The notes beneath the pieces were generated by a model. That model was not told the DNA's origin. It did not search any database and was given only the letters and a program-made list of their open reading frames with translations. DNA of 64,000 bases from Ariolimax columbianus (taxonomy: Eukaryota; Mollusca; Gastropoda; Stylommatophora; Arionidae): positions 53,913,105-53,977,104 of the forward strand of contig JAVGWX010000002.1 of the NCBI GenBank assembly GCA_036924085.1. Direction: 5' to 3'. The position numbers and the translations under genes are program-made. Shown piece after piece: positions 23,581-35,345 of this stretch (within the stretch, counting starts at the first letter, position 1; every line of letters starts with the position of its first letter).

Positions 23581-24490
23581 ATATAGATTAAAGGGCTCTG
23601 GTTAGGGCCTTTATAAGTGTAGAGATTATACCACTCGGGTTAAGGCCTTTATAAGTGTAAAGATTATAACACTTGGGTTGGGGCCTTTAGTAGTGTAGAG
23701 ATATCACTCAGGTTAGGGCATTTAGTAGTGTAGAGATTATTGCACTCAAGGTTAGGGCCTTTAGAAGTGTAGAGGGGATGGCGTGGGCTAGTGGCACGGC
23801 TCATAGCCCCAAGGTGCTGGGTTCGCTCCCCAATCACAACACCGGCCGTTACACCGGGGCAGCAGACCCTTACATAAAATACATGCAGAAGTTGGATACA
23901 CTAGGCTGACAGGCGCAAAATAAAAAGTCAATGTACACCACCTTGGGGAATAGAGGCATAATGCGAACGCAAAAATAAAAAGTGTACATATTATAGGATT
24001 CTGGGTTAGGGTCTTTAGTAGTGTAGGAATTATAGGACTAGATGTCCTATAGTAATGTAGAGATTATAGGACTCGATGTCCTATAGTAGTGTAGAGATTA
24101 TATGACTTGATGTCCTATAGTAGTGTAGAGATTATATGACTCGATGTCCTATAGTAATGTAGAAATTATATGACTCGATGTCCTATAGTAGTGTAGAGAT
24201 TATATGACTCGATGTCCTATAGTAGTGTAGAGATTATATGACTCGATGTCCTATAGTAATTTAGAGATTATAGGATTCGATGTCCTATAGTAGTGTAGAG
24301 ATTATATAACTCGATGTCCTATAGTAATGTAGAGATTATATGACTCGATGTCCTATAGTAGTGTAGAGATTATAGGATTCAAGATTAGGACCTTTAGTAG
24401 TATAGAAATCATAACATTTCAGATTAGGATCTTTAGTGGTGTTAAAGTTATGGTACTCTAAATCCAGTATAGATATTATAGAACTTGAAC
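23580..24490. repeat. Minisatellite, about 34-40 bp unit (left part of split array)
   Basis: About 25 units built on TTTAGTAGTGTAGAGATTAT. From about 24020 a homogeneous subfamily of 34-bp units (CTCGATGTCCTATAGTAGTG plus TAGAGATTATATGA) dominates. A SINE interrupts it at 23774-23990. Related units resume at 28105-29340. Confidence 0.9.
23774..23990 (+). mobile_element. tRNA-derived SINE, family A, inside a minisatellite
   Basis: Head GGCGTGGGCTAGTGGC..., B-box-like GGGTTCGCTCC, then ACACCGGGGCAGCAGACCCT and a tail with CTTGGGGAATAGAGGCATAA; matches 14528-14788 and 55325-55575. Minisatellite units lie on both sides, so the SINE inserted after the array had formed. Confidence 0.82.
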
Positions 24491-24879
24491 TTAGGGTTAG
24501 GACTAGGGTTGAAACGATATGCAAATTGAACGATTACCGATTAATCGGTATTTCCTTATCGGTCGATACGTCTGCCGCTTAGTTATTATGAAATTATAGT
24601 ATAATTTCATGAGGATATGAGAGGAATAGTTCAATTGTTACGGCCATGCATCACAACCATTTGGTATTCGTAATTGTACTAAACAGGACTTCCTCCTGAC
24701 CTCTACATCATTACGCAATCTTCTTTGCGCTGCTACTGTAGCATGTATTTGGTAATGCAACAGAACGGATTTGCCTTCACACTAGATAGGAAAGTCGTCT
24801 GTTTAAGGGCTAAAGGCGAAAACTAAGATCAGGAAAGTTACTGTCAAGGACTTATTTGTTAATGGTGTAATTGTCACTA

Positions 24880-25620
24880 ATAATCAGTGGGAGCTCAATT
24901 GCTTGATAGATCACTTCTTCCAGTTTTGCAAAGATTTTTCTCTTACAATAAACCTGAATAAAACAAATGTGCAGAAGATGACGAAGATACCACCGCAACC
25001 ATCACTATTGATAAATACGAATTGGTAGCTAGGGACCAGTTCACTTATCCGGGGTTCCTCATCAACAAACTCTGCCTAAACCCTGAAATAGACAATCGCA
25101 TTGGCAAAGCTGTTGCCATATTTTCCCGTCCCACATGCCTGAAAACCCAAACTTACAGCCAAGACCAAGTCCATGTGTCATCAGAATGGGACTGAGAGGC
25201 ATTGTTTATTCCTACATTGTGTTACCAATGTAAGTCTTGGCCTTCACTAGAAACACACAAGAGTTATCCAAAGTTATGGGATACATCGTGTCAGAAGGGC
25301 AGCCGGAAAGACAATCCGTGATCGAATCCGCAACACCACGCTGAGGCCGATAGTTGGGACAAACCCAGTTAGTGCCTCCTACATTGGCGCCCAACAAATC
25401 AAATGTGTTGGTCATTTAGTCAGAATGCATTATGATCAGTCTGCATCAAGAGCATATCAGGTCTCTGGTCCACGTGCAAGGGGCCTACCTCGACGTCGGG
25501 GGATCGAGGGTGTCTCTGACACACTCAGGAAGTTCTACCCAACGACAGCACATGCCTCCCATATAACAAGAACTCTACGCATCATGCCTCTCTGCGACGC
25601 ATCATGGCAAGGACATTGGG
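24880..25620 (+). mobile_element. Degraded LINE, RT C-terminal region
   Basis: Frames carry remnants of the post-active-site RT: TINLNKTNVQKM, RIGKAVAIF-like sequence, RGIVYSYIVLPM, then IRDRIRNTTLRPIVGTNP and IKCVGHLVRMHYDQSASRAY. The IRxxTxLRP...GHLxRM order is characteristic of LINE C-termini. Several stops and frameshifts. Clade not assigned. Confidence 0.7.
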
Positions 25621-25629
25621 ACAGAAGAA

Positions 25630-26170
25630 GTCGGTTCGAATCTTTTATGGTAGAGAAACGTGAGCGGCATATGCCAAAACAAGAGCAAAGGCTCAACACC
25701 TTTCACTTAAGGCGCCTGAGATTCATCCTCGGCGTGTCACAAAGAGACAGGGCGACAAAGACAGGTATATTAGCATACCGGTCTTCCAAGTATATATGTT
25801 GTTCTTAGGCAGCGAAGACTGATGATTTGGGCACGTTCATCGCGTGGAAGACGGTCGCATCCCAAGAGATATTCTCTACGGACAGCTGACGCGTGATAAC
25901 AGAAGAGTCGGCCGACCACAGCTGAGGTTCAAAGACGCATGTAAGCGGGACATGAAGATACTGAATATAGATATGACATCTCGGGAAAACAGCTGCAAAC
26001 TGATCAAAATGCAGATGCAAACCGAAGAGCCACCTCACTGCCTCAGACTGGACGAAAACAAGCTCATGCAACACAAAGAAGTGAAAAGACAACGCGGCAA
26101 GAAAAAGGGAAACCAAAACTTGGCAGAAAGTTGTTACTCCAAGATCGCATCAACCTATATTCAGAAATGA
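25630..26170 (+). mobile_element. Second LINE C-terminal fragment
   Basis: Encodes EQRLNTFHLRRLRFILGVSQ, then after a frameshift an RRLMIWARSSRG-like stretch and EDGRIPRDILYGQLTRDNRR, GRPQLRFKDACKRDMKILNI. This is the well-conserved C-terminal region of a common animal LINE family (RLNTFHxRxLRxILG...DGRIPKDILYGEL...GRPxLRFKDVCKRD). It abuts the previous fragment, which ends with the equivalent region of another family, so two elements are joined here. Confidence 0.82.
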
Positions 26171-26242
26171 CTGAAAAGTGGTCAACTACTTATTGTGTAT
26201 TGTGATATGAAATGGGTATTATAATTAATAATACTCCATCAT

Positions 26243-27143
26243 CTTGTAGCATGTCCTTTGTATAACGTCGCTCCCATCACAGTCTGTCTGAAAGAAACTC
26301 GTTTTCTTGCCAAAACACCAGCTTCCGCCACTGTCATACTCAGGCATTCCTGGATATCTTGGTGCCATCGTCTTCTTGGTCTACCCCTTCCTCTTTTGCC
26401 TGGCACCATACCTTCCATCACCGTTCTCTCAAGACCGTTGTGTCTCTTGATGTGACCAAAGTATTTGCATTTTCTAGCCAAAATGGAATTGATAAACCAG
26501 TTCTCATCTATGCTTAACTCTTGCTGAATGTCTACATTTGTTTTTTTCTCTGTCCAGGGTATTCTGAGGATCTTTCTGAAACATTTTGACTCGAAGGATT
26601 CGATTCTTTGTCTAGAAGTTTTGGTAATCGTCCATAATTCACAGCCGTAAGCTGCCACAGGAAAAACACAGGCTCTCAAGACTTTTACTTTTATCATTTT
26701 GTTGGTGCTCTGCCATAATTTCTTCAGGCTGTTCAGTCTCTGCATTGCCATTGCTAGTATTCTTCTAATTTCTTTCGAGCAGTCACCATTTTTGTCAATT
26801 CTGGAGCCCAGATATTCAAAATGTGTGACCTGATCTATTTCCCCACCCACTGTAAATTTATGCTGACATTGTGTTTTGTCGGTGGTCATTATCTTTGTTT
26901 TATTTATGTTTATGAACATAATTTGATCTTTACTATGTCCATTACCGGCTGAAAGTAGCTACTCTAGATCTTCTGCACTTCTTGATAGTATCATTGTGTC
27001 ATCTGCGTATCGTATCTCTGGAATCTCGTACCCCCAATCGTAAATGGGTCGAAACTTTCAATGTTCTCGTCTTCTCGAACATTTCTCATTATACCTTCCG
27101 CATCGAACATTTCTCATTATACCTTCCGCATATATGTTGTCCA
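26243..27143 (-). mobile_element. RTE-like LINE, 5'-truncated, 17-bp TSD
   Basis: The minus-strand open frame 26919-26239 encodes the RT C-terminus: KIMTTDKTQCQHKFTVGG, VTHFEYLGSRIDKNGDCSKE, VLRACVFPVAAYGCELWTIT, ARKCKYFGHIKRHNGLERTV, GRGRPRRRWHQDIQECLSMT. The region up to 27143 continues upstream through the YADD region with stops, and contains a short tandem duplication (CATTTCTCATTATACCTTCC twice, about 27080-27135). A perfect 17-bp duplication TAATAATACTCCATCAT lies at 26226-26242 and 27144-27160. Paralogues at 40571-40795 and 46977-48184. Confidence 0.9.
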
Positions 27144-27160
27144 TAATAATACTCCATCAT

Positions 27161-28100
27161 GAGGAAATGACATTGTAGAGGGAAGGAGGCTTGCATGCTT
27201 CAGTGAGGCTGTGAACCATGACGGTGAGAACGTTTATTCCTAGCAAGGTCACCCAAACAGGTTAGATCACTGAGGAGGAGGTGGACTAAACATGGCCTCC
27301 GGCTGGGGGTTGGTCGGAGGACTAGCAACTCTGCATAAGTTAACAAATAAATCGTTAAGGAGACATCTACAGGAAATAAGTGCTCTAGATGGCTGACGGC
27401 CTTGAGATGGAGTTCTTCTGTCAGTGGGAACAGCATGGGTCTAAGCCGAAAGGAAGATCATGTTGTGAAATAAAGTACAACGGACATCAAAACGAGGATT
27501 AAAGTGAGGTTACGGAATGAGAGAACTATGTTCGAGACAACCAAAACCTTACACTGTAAAAGTCAGAATGCAAAAGGCAAGAGTTTTCTTTGTCATGTTG
27601 ATAAACATATGGAACTCTAAAATGACCAGAATACATACAAAACTAATTATTTTAAATACCTTTGTGAAGTCGGCCCTTTTATATGGAGCGAAAACATGGC
27701 GGATGGTTAAACTAAATATTAGGAGATTGCAAGACTTTGTCAGTAAATCCCCAAGAAGGGTTCTGGGCCTGGAATAGTTTGACATGGCTACAAATGAAAG
27801 CCTATATAAGAAAACAGAACAAAAACAGGTGTAACAAGACATCTCCGGAAGAAGATGCGCTGGATAGGTCACACACTGAGAAAGCCCTGCCAGTAATCCC
27901 AGCAAACCCTCGTCATGGAATCCACAGAGAAAGAGAGGCAAAGGTAGGCCACAGAACACACGAAGAAGAGATCTAGAGGCTGATGCAAATAGGACAGGGA
28001 GAAGCTGGAAAGAGTTATAGAAAATAGCAGATAGGTCTGCTAGGAGCGAATTGGTTAATATCATATGCACACTCAAGGTGATAAAGACGAAGAAGACATC
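27161..28100 (+). mobile_element. Internally deleted LINE (5' UTR + EN start joined to RT C-terminus)
   Basis: Positions 27161-27510 look like a LINE 5' leader; 27500-27550 then reads like the start of an endonuclease domain (NERTMFETTKT, compare NVRTMxETGKT). Within a few codons it switches to the RT C-terminus: KLIILNTFVKSALLYGAKTW, NIRRLQDFVSKSPRRVLGL, and after frameshifts WNPQRKRGKGRPQNTRRRDL. About the whole EN-RT core is missing, so this is a deletion derivative that kept both ends. Minisatellite resumes right after it. Boundaries approximate. Confidence 0.65.
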
Positions 28101-28104
28101 GGTG

Positions 28105-29340
28105 TAACCCTAGTTAGGACCTTTGGTTATATAACGATTTTAGTAATTTAGGTTAGAACCTTTAGTGGTGTAGAGATGATGGGACCTAAGGTTATGGTCT
28201 TTAGTGGTGTAAAGACTATGAGACTACGAGGTTAGGTCCTTTAGTGGTGTAGAGATGATGGGACCTAAGGTTATGGTCTTTAGTGGTGTAAAGACTATGA
28301 GACTACGAGGTTAGAACCTTTAGTGGTGTAGAGATGATGGGACCTAAGGTTATGGTCTGTAGTGGTGTAAAGACTATGAGACTACGAGGTTAGAACCTTT
28401 AGTGGTGTAAAAACTATGAGACTACGAGGTTAGAACCTTTAGGGGTGTAGAGATGATGGGACCTAAGGTTATGGTCTTTAGTGGTGTAAAGACTATGAGA
28501 CTATGAGGTTAGGTCCTTTAGTGGTGTAGAGATGATGGGACCTAAGGTTATGGCCTGTAGTGGTGTAAAGACTATGAGACTACGAGGTTAGGTCCTTTAG
28601 TGGTGTAGAGATGATGGGACCTAAGGTTATGGTCTTTAGTGGTGTAAAGACTATGAGACTACGAGGTTAGGTCCTTTAGTGGCGTAGAGATGATGGGACC
28701 TAAGGTTATGGTCTTTAGTGGTGTAAAGAACTATGAGACTACGAGGTTAGGTCCTTTAGTGGTGTAGAGATTATGGGACTCATAATTTAAGGCTTTTAGT
28801 AGTTGAAAGGCTTTGAGATTAATAGATTAAGGTCTTTAGTGAAGTAGAAATTATGGGACGAGGTTAGGGTCTTTAGTGTTGTAAAAACAATCAGGTTTCA
28901 GGGTGGGGGGTCAGAGCCTTTACTGGTGTATAGACTATGACACCACTTGTCTATGGATTTTATGAGTGTAAAGATTATGTGACTACGAGGCTAGGTCCTT
29001 TAGTGGTGTATAGATTATGACACCACTTGTCTATGGATTTTATGAGTGTAAAGATTATGTGACTACAAGGCTAGGTCCTTTAGTGGTGTAGATATTATGG
29101 AAACCCTGGCTTAGTGCTTTTAGTAGTGCAAAGACTATGAGGCTTCAAGGTGAGGGTTATGGCCTTTACTAGTGTAGAGACCCTACACTTTGGGTTAGGG
29201 TATTTAGTGTTGTAAATACTATGGAAGACAAAGGTTAGTGCCTTTAGTGGTGTAAAGATTATGAGACTCCGAGGCCAGGGTTGGGAGTTTAATGGCGAAT
29301 AGCCTCAAGGCTAGAGTTTGAGACTTTAATGGTGTGGTTA
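28105..29340. repeat. Minisatellite with 79-bp dimeric higher-order unit (right part of split array)
   Basis: From about 28150 to 28780 two related monomers alternate: AGGTTAGGTCCTTTAGTGGT...GATGATGGGACCTA and AGGTTATGGTCTTTAGTGGT...GACTATGAGACTACG, forming a 79-bp dimer repeated about eight times. After 28780 units become degenerate (GTCTTTAGTG.TGTA). Homologous to 23580-24490. Confidence 0.9.
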
Positions 29341-30954
29341 AGGGTTAAGGGTATATTATATTTACCGCCGGTAAATTCCGACGATAATAATTTGGTAAAC
29401 ACAGTAACGACTATGGGGGTTTTGTTGGCTGAATTCCTTAACTCGTGTTTGTGCCGTAGCAAGGTGCATTTGCCACAAGAAGATTAGATTTTCAGGTGTC
29501 TAAAACGGTCCTTTTTTTTCTTATGTTTGTTGTATATTTTCCGAGCACTTTAAACGCTTTGCCTTTACGATCGTTGTCAGTACTTTGCTTATAATTTAGA
29601 GACGAGGGTTAGCTTCATGTAAGGGCCAACTATAATGCCCCATTGACAGTGGCAAGACAACTCAATGGATTGTGATTAAGTTCGCGCATACATGAATACA
29701 CATATACTTAAGCGCGTAGTATACACGCATTTCACGCATACACTTACTTGTGCACATTTAACCGTATACAATATGTTTGTACGTTGATGTGTCTCGGCGA
29801 GAGCAGCGACTGACACCGCCATCACCTGCTAGCCCCAACGTTATCTCAAGAGCACATTCTGTTGATTGGTACGTCAGATAACAAACACAGTTATCACCTA
29901 ACCGAACAGGGTTCCACGACAAAATCAAAGCACACGCCTCATGATAATATTTCCATAAAAACTAATATTTAAAGTGTGGATCCAAATCGGCAAAGAACGA
30001 ACCCCTACAGACTTTCATACATGTTATAAAAACGACTAAAGAATGTTATGCATGGAGCTAGCAACTTTATAATATAAAACGAAATGTGACAGGAACCACT
30101 ACTGCAGGTAAGAACACAAGGCGGTATATTGTTGTTGTTCGAATCTATTCGTGTTGGTTAATTTTACTTTTCGCGACATTTCGTTGGTAGCGCTAACTCT
30201 TCTCATTCCGGAGGAGTAGTGAAGAAGGTAGATCTGGGTTTATATTGTAGTGCAATTAGAGACTTCTGTAGCAAAGCCTATTTCTAGGAGATCGACGTGG
30301 ACAAAACTTGAGGCTGGTCTTGATCAATATGCTTCTCCTTGCTTGCGAGACCTGGACGGCCTACAGCAGTCATACCAGGCGACTCAGTCACTTCCACGTG
30401 GGCTGTTTACGTCTGCTGCTCAAGACCAGATGGCAGGGCAGGGTACCAAACTAGGAAGAGCTCCAAATGGAAAAAACAAACTCTTTAGTATCTATACTCT
30501 GTTGCAGAGCGTCCAGATTCGGCTTGTTGTTTCGCATGTCCGACCATGGTCTGGCTAAGCAACTCCTTAATGGTGAACTCGAGACAGACAAGCGTTCATC
30601 GGGTGAAAGAAAGAAAAGTAGAACGATTCACTAAAGGCCGAATTCAAAAGGTCTCCATATCGATGTTGTCTTTTAGAAGCCGCTTGCGTCGGACAGTTTA
30701 ACCAGGAACTCTGCCATCACAAAAGTTGCTCGCCTGGCTGAGCAAAAAATCACATATGCCGCGAGAGAGTAGCCAGCTGCCTGGAAGGCCGACACGACGC
30801 ATTCCACCTCGGCTACCAACGCCTTTCACGTGTTGGTAGAGTCTGCAAATCCAAGATACGGCTGCACAGCCACACGATGACCAATAGGCGGCCACGTATG
30901 CCCACACAACTTTGATGCTTTCGGCATCTTCGTTCGAAATTAGGAACTACTACT
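29341..30954. other. No gene recognised
   Basis: More GC-balanced sequence than its neighbours. Contains a family G core near 30035-30112. An open frame of 102 codons at 30250-30558 has no recognisable motif or homologous copy; I cannot say whether it is coding. Confidence 0.4.
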
Positions 30955-32410
30955 AATTCACCTAACCTGAGGTGGAGGTCTTGGTCAATACGTTTCATCT
31001 GACATGACGTGGAGGTCTTGGTCGATAAGTTTCAACTGACGTGAGGTGGAGGTCTTGGTCAATAAGTTTCAACTGACGTGAGGTGGAGGTCTTGGTCAAT
31101 AAGTTTCATCTGACGTGAGGTGGAGGTCTTGGTCAATAAGTTTCATCTGACGTGAGGTGGAGGTCTTGGTCAATAAGTTTCATCTGACGTGAGGTGGAGG
31201 TCTTGGTCAATAAGTTTCATCTGACGTGAGGTGTAGGTCTTGGTCAATAAGTTTCATCTGACATGAGGTGGAGGTCTTGGTAAATAAGTTTCATCTGGCA
31301 TGAGATGGAGGTATTGGTCAATAAGTTTCATCTGACATGAGGTGGAGGTCTTGGTCAATAAGTTTCACCTAACGTGAGGTAGAGGTCTTGGTCAATAAGT
31401 TTCATCTGACGTGAGGTGGAGGTCTTGGTCAATAAGTTTCATCTGACGTGATGTGGAGGTCTTGGTCAATAAGTTTCATCTGACGTGAGGTGGAGGTCTT
31501 GATCAATAAGTTTCACCTAATGTGAGGTGGAGGTCTTGGTCAATAAGTTTCACCTAACGTGAGGTGGAGGTCTTGGTCAATAAGTTTCACCTAACGTGAG
31601 GTGGAGGTCTTGGTCAATAAGTTTCACCTAACGTGAGGTGGAGGTCTTGGTCAATAAGTATCATCTGACGTGAGGTGGAGGTCTTGGTCAATAAGTTTTA
31701 TCTGACGTGATGTGGAGGTCTTTGTCAATAAGTTTCATCTGACGTGAGGTGGAGGTCTTGGTCAATACGTTTCATCTGACGTGAGGTGGAGGTCTTGGTC
31801 AATAAGTTTCATCTGAGGTGAGGTGGAGGTCTTGGTCAATAAGTTTCACCTGACATGAGGTAGAGGTCTTGGTCAATAAGTTTAATCTTATTCTGGTGCG
31901 AAAGGTGGAATCATTCTCAGTATGTTTCGCCTGGCCCTGACCCCAGGGAAGGGGGCGGGTTGAGATGGGTGGGAGTATCGATTAGTATGTTTCATCTGAC
32001 GTTGGCATGACATAGAGTCTTGGTCAGTATGTTTCACAGGACCCTGGCGTGATGTGGGGATCTTGAACATTATGTTTCACAGGACCCTGACGTGATGTGG
32101 TGATCTTGAACATTATGTTTCACGGAACCCTGACGTGATGTGTGGATTTTGAACATTATGTTTCATGGAACCCTGACGTGGAGTCTTCATGAATACATTT
32201 CACCTGACCGCGAGACGAGGTCTTGATCAATACGTTTCAGTCGACATTGACATGAGGTGGGCGTCATGTTCATGTGCAACATGTTTCACATGGCCTGACT
32301 TACGGTTGAATCTGTGTCAGTACGTTTCACCTAACGTGAGATTAGGGTCTTGAATGTGTCACCTGACTTGAGGTAGAGTCGTGAATCGTGATCAATATGT
32401 TTCTCTTGAC
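30955..32410. repeat. Minisatellite, 37-bp unit, about 25 copies plus degenerate 43-bp copies
   Basis: 30955-31890: near-identical 37-bp units GTGAGGTGGAGGTCTTGGTC plus AATAAGTTTCATCTGAC. 32030-32410: diverged, longer units (GATCTTGAACATTATGTTTC plus ACAGGACCCTGACGTGATG). The unit matches the GGTCTTGGCCAGTATGTTTT-CCTGAC module of dispersed family E. Confidence 0.93.
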
Positions 32411-33429
32411 CCTGACGCTAGTCATCTCTTCAGAGATCCCCGTAAGTAATCAATATTTGTGGTCTTATATGTCAAAAGGTGCGACCACGTGATACGAAAA
32501 AGAAACTGATATTCTAGCTTAATGCATACGTTAGCAGGGTTTGTGGATCAAGTAGACAATACTAGGCAAAGATGCAGCAAAGATATCCCGTAACCGGCTG
32601 CGGGTCTACATTGCTCTGCTGTTTTAATTCATTATGGATGTCACCAGACCATGGATTTGTCTGGAATTCATATTAGTCGACGACATATATTTGTGTTCAC
32701 GGAAACGTATTGTTGTTTTCCGTTTGGACTAGTTAATTCGTAGGTTTTTTTTGTTTTTTCTTCAGTCCGATTATCATGGAATGGACATCGGCTATATGAA
32801 TAGCACTACGCTTAAACATGTGTGGTATTTCCGGGTCTAATTCACACGGCTGAATTTCACGAGATTGACGCCCTTCGCCCTAGATGCAAACAGTGTCGGT
32901 TTAATGTGTAAAATTTAGACACGAATATAATGGACTGAACACATCCGGTGAGAGATGCCAACTCACTCCCACGATGAGGGATGTCCCTACGATATCTTGC
33001 TGTTATGGGGAAGGCAAGACACACACCGATGGATGGTATCTCCCCTACGCTGCCTTGAGGGATATTTGCTTACGGAAAAGCTTCGGGAATAAACTCTGAG
33101 GAAAAATATGCATCCTGTGCTTTCTCCAGTCGTCTCGATAACATCTTGCCACTGACCAAATGTAGCTCAGGACCAGAGAGTGAGGTTGACAAAAGGCGCA
33201 GTTTCTTCCTCACTATAATCTAAATCACCTCGCTAGTCATCCATTTCACCGGGCATAGGGGGATAAATGACTGTCCACACGGCTGAACAAAGATAGTGGT
33301 CTTCATCCCATGTGATGGACGAACAACAACAACAAGACTGCTAACAAGGGTTCACCTCAGAAAAAGTGATGACAACGAATTATTTAACACTTTCTAATCG
33401 ACAGCAGTGTCTTATATTTGCTAGCCTTT
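32411..33429. other. No gene recognised
   Basis: Mixed-composition sequence without repeats or gene-like frames that I can identify. Confidence 0.4.
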
Positions 33430-33740
33430 ACTTTACAGAGTGGCAGAGTTGTAGAGAGCTAGATTATTACGGGAAAGGTTGCGGATTCGATATCTGTTAT
33501 TGGGGCGGGGGAGGGGGGGGAAGGATAACGCCTGGGTCAAGTTACTGATCAAGGCACCAACCTTCTTCCTCGTAAGGCTCCAGAAAACAGGCTGTACCCC
33601 AGCAGTCTGATCAACGTGGTGGAAACCGACACTGTAGTTTTCACAGTGGTGAGCTTACTGAGGAGCATCCCACTGCACTACAGTCAGGAAGACCCAAGTC
33701 CACCTTCTTAAGCGCGCCTCTGGGTTTGAAAAGAGCCACT
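33430..33740 (+). mobile_element. Probable tRNA-derived SINE
   Basis: Head with A-box-like AGAGTGGCAGAGTTGTAGAG and B-box-like GGTTGCGGATTCGATATC about 40 bp apart, then a G-rich stretch and a body whose 3' block (CACAGTGGTGAGCTTACTGA, CACTACAGTCAGGAAGACCC) recurs near 3430-3500(+), 19265-19340(-) and 52690-52760(-). Confidence 0.5.
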
Positions 33741-34100
33741 GTAATCTACTATCAAAGAAACGTCGTCAAAAGTTAACTGAACTCTAATGTACACGTGACT
33801 TTGATCCACAACAATATCCACTATCCATACGAACCATTTAATTCAGCTGTATAAATAGACACCTGATAGACTCAAGTAATGAAAGGCCGCGAGGAACTAA
33901 ATTGGCCATCTATTGTCAAAAACAAGATGTTACATCGAACAATGAAATCTCTTCTAATTCTTCTGCATTTAGACTTTTTGGCGACTTTTGCTAGATCTGT
34001 AGAAGACGGTCCACAGTCCTCCCCAAGTCAGAGTGGCAGCCCCACAGCTTCTGCGTCACATCGACTCCCTCTGGCCAGGTTGGCGCCTTAGGTCTCTGTA

Positions 34101-34524
34101 ATCTGGGCATTCCCTATAAGATGTTCAGGGGTCTGGGCATTCCCTATAGGATGTTCAGGGGTCTGGGCATTCCCTATAGGATGTTCAGGAGTCTGGGCAT
34201 TCCCTATAGGATGTTCACGGGTCTGGGCATTCCCTATAGGATGTTCAGGGGTCTGGGCATTCCCTATAGGATGTTCAGGGATCTGGGCATTCCCTATAAG
34301 ATTTTTAGGGGTCTGGGCATTCCCTATAAGATGTTCAGGGGTCTGGACATTCCCTATAGGATTTTCAGGGGTCTGGGCATTCCATATAGGATGTTCAGGG
34401 GTCTGGGCATTCCCTATAGGATGTTCAGGAGTCTGGGCATTCCCTATAGGATGTTCAGGGGTCTGGGCATTCCCTATAGGATGTTCAGGGGTCTGGGCAT
34501 TCCCTATAGGATGTTCAGGGGTCT
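34101..34524. repeat. Minisatellite, exactly 30-bp unit, 14 copies
   Basis: Fourteen consecutive units ATCTGGGCATTCCCTATAGG plus ATGTTCAGGG with no indel and only scattered substitutions. Because 30 is a multiple of 3, one frame stays open (MFRGLGIPYR repeated), giving a spurious 140-codon ORF with no start context or other coding sign. Confidence 0.95.
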
Positions 34525-34530
34525 GGACTT

Positions 34531-35345
34531 CGGTTTCACATAGACAGTCACAAGTGTGGATTATCTTGAGCTGATGTAAGGGACCAAATAGTCTAAAGGT
34601 ACCTGTTCTCAGACGAAGATGGTGGCTCGTTGATGTCTGTGGAGCTGGTGGATTGGGTCAGGTCTATTGCTCATGTTGATGTCTTCCGTCCCTGTTGAGT
34701 AGTACTGATTGTGGATTATAGTTTTTACCTCGCGGTAAGAGGCTGTGTGAATAGGTTGCTCCATCAACATTAAATACATCAGCTTGAAAACTAAACGATA
34801 ACGGATACATAACACAGTTATACATAAGACTAACTTACCCTCATCGCATTGGAACCATACCCCGAATAACGGTGTTCGGTTCCGAATTACGCACACCTTG
34901 CATAACTTTGTAAACGCAACCGAACGAAGTTTACATTTCTAATACTTAACGTACGTTTTTTTAAATCAAATTGTTTTCAAAGACTATTCGCTTTGCATCT
35001 ATCTGTGTTTAACTCTTTCTATTTGCGATTACATTTAATGCCAGTGTTTCTTGTGACTAAATTGAAAATAACTTTTTTTTTTAAAATTGGCAGATAAAAG
35101 TGACAATAAAAGTCGTAACACTATTACATTGGATACTAAGCATTTAAAGTAGGTTTAGAATTTATCTCAAGAGACACTGATTATACTACTAGTCTTTTTT
35201 TAAAGCAATAACGGCATACTGTCTTTATTTTACTTACAAACGGTTATTGGCATCGGTTATGCATTAATTTGACGACCAAGTGAAATTACATTTGTAAATG
35301 ACGATGATACTGGGGTACATTCATTGAGGAAAAATAATGCATTGC
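34531..35345. other. No gene recognised
   Basis: AT-rich sequence between two minisatellites; no motif-bearing frame. Confidence 0.4.

Noticed and set aside
30250..30558. 102-codon + strand ORF
   Set aside because: No recognisable domain, repeat match or splice support; cannot be told from chance.
30955..31890. Possible CRISPR-like array of 37-bp repeats
   Set aside because: Repeats are contiguous with no unique spacers, in an intron-bearing animal sequence; it is a minisatellite.
34121..34543. 140-codon ORF of MFRGLGIPYR repeats
   Set aside because: By-product of an exact 30-bp minisatellite; no non-repetitive coding sequence, splice context or domain.
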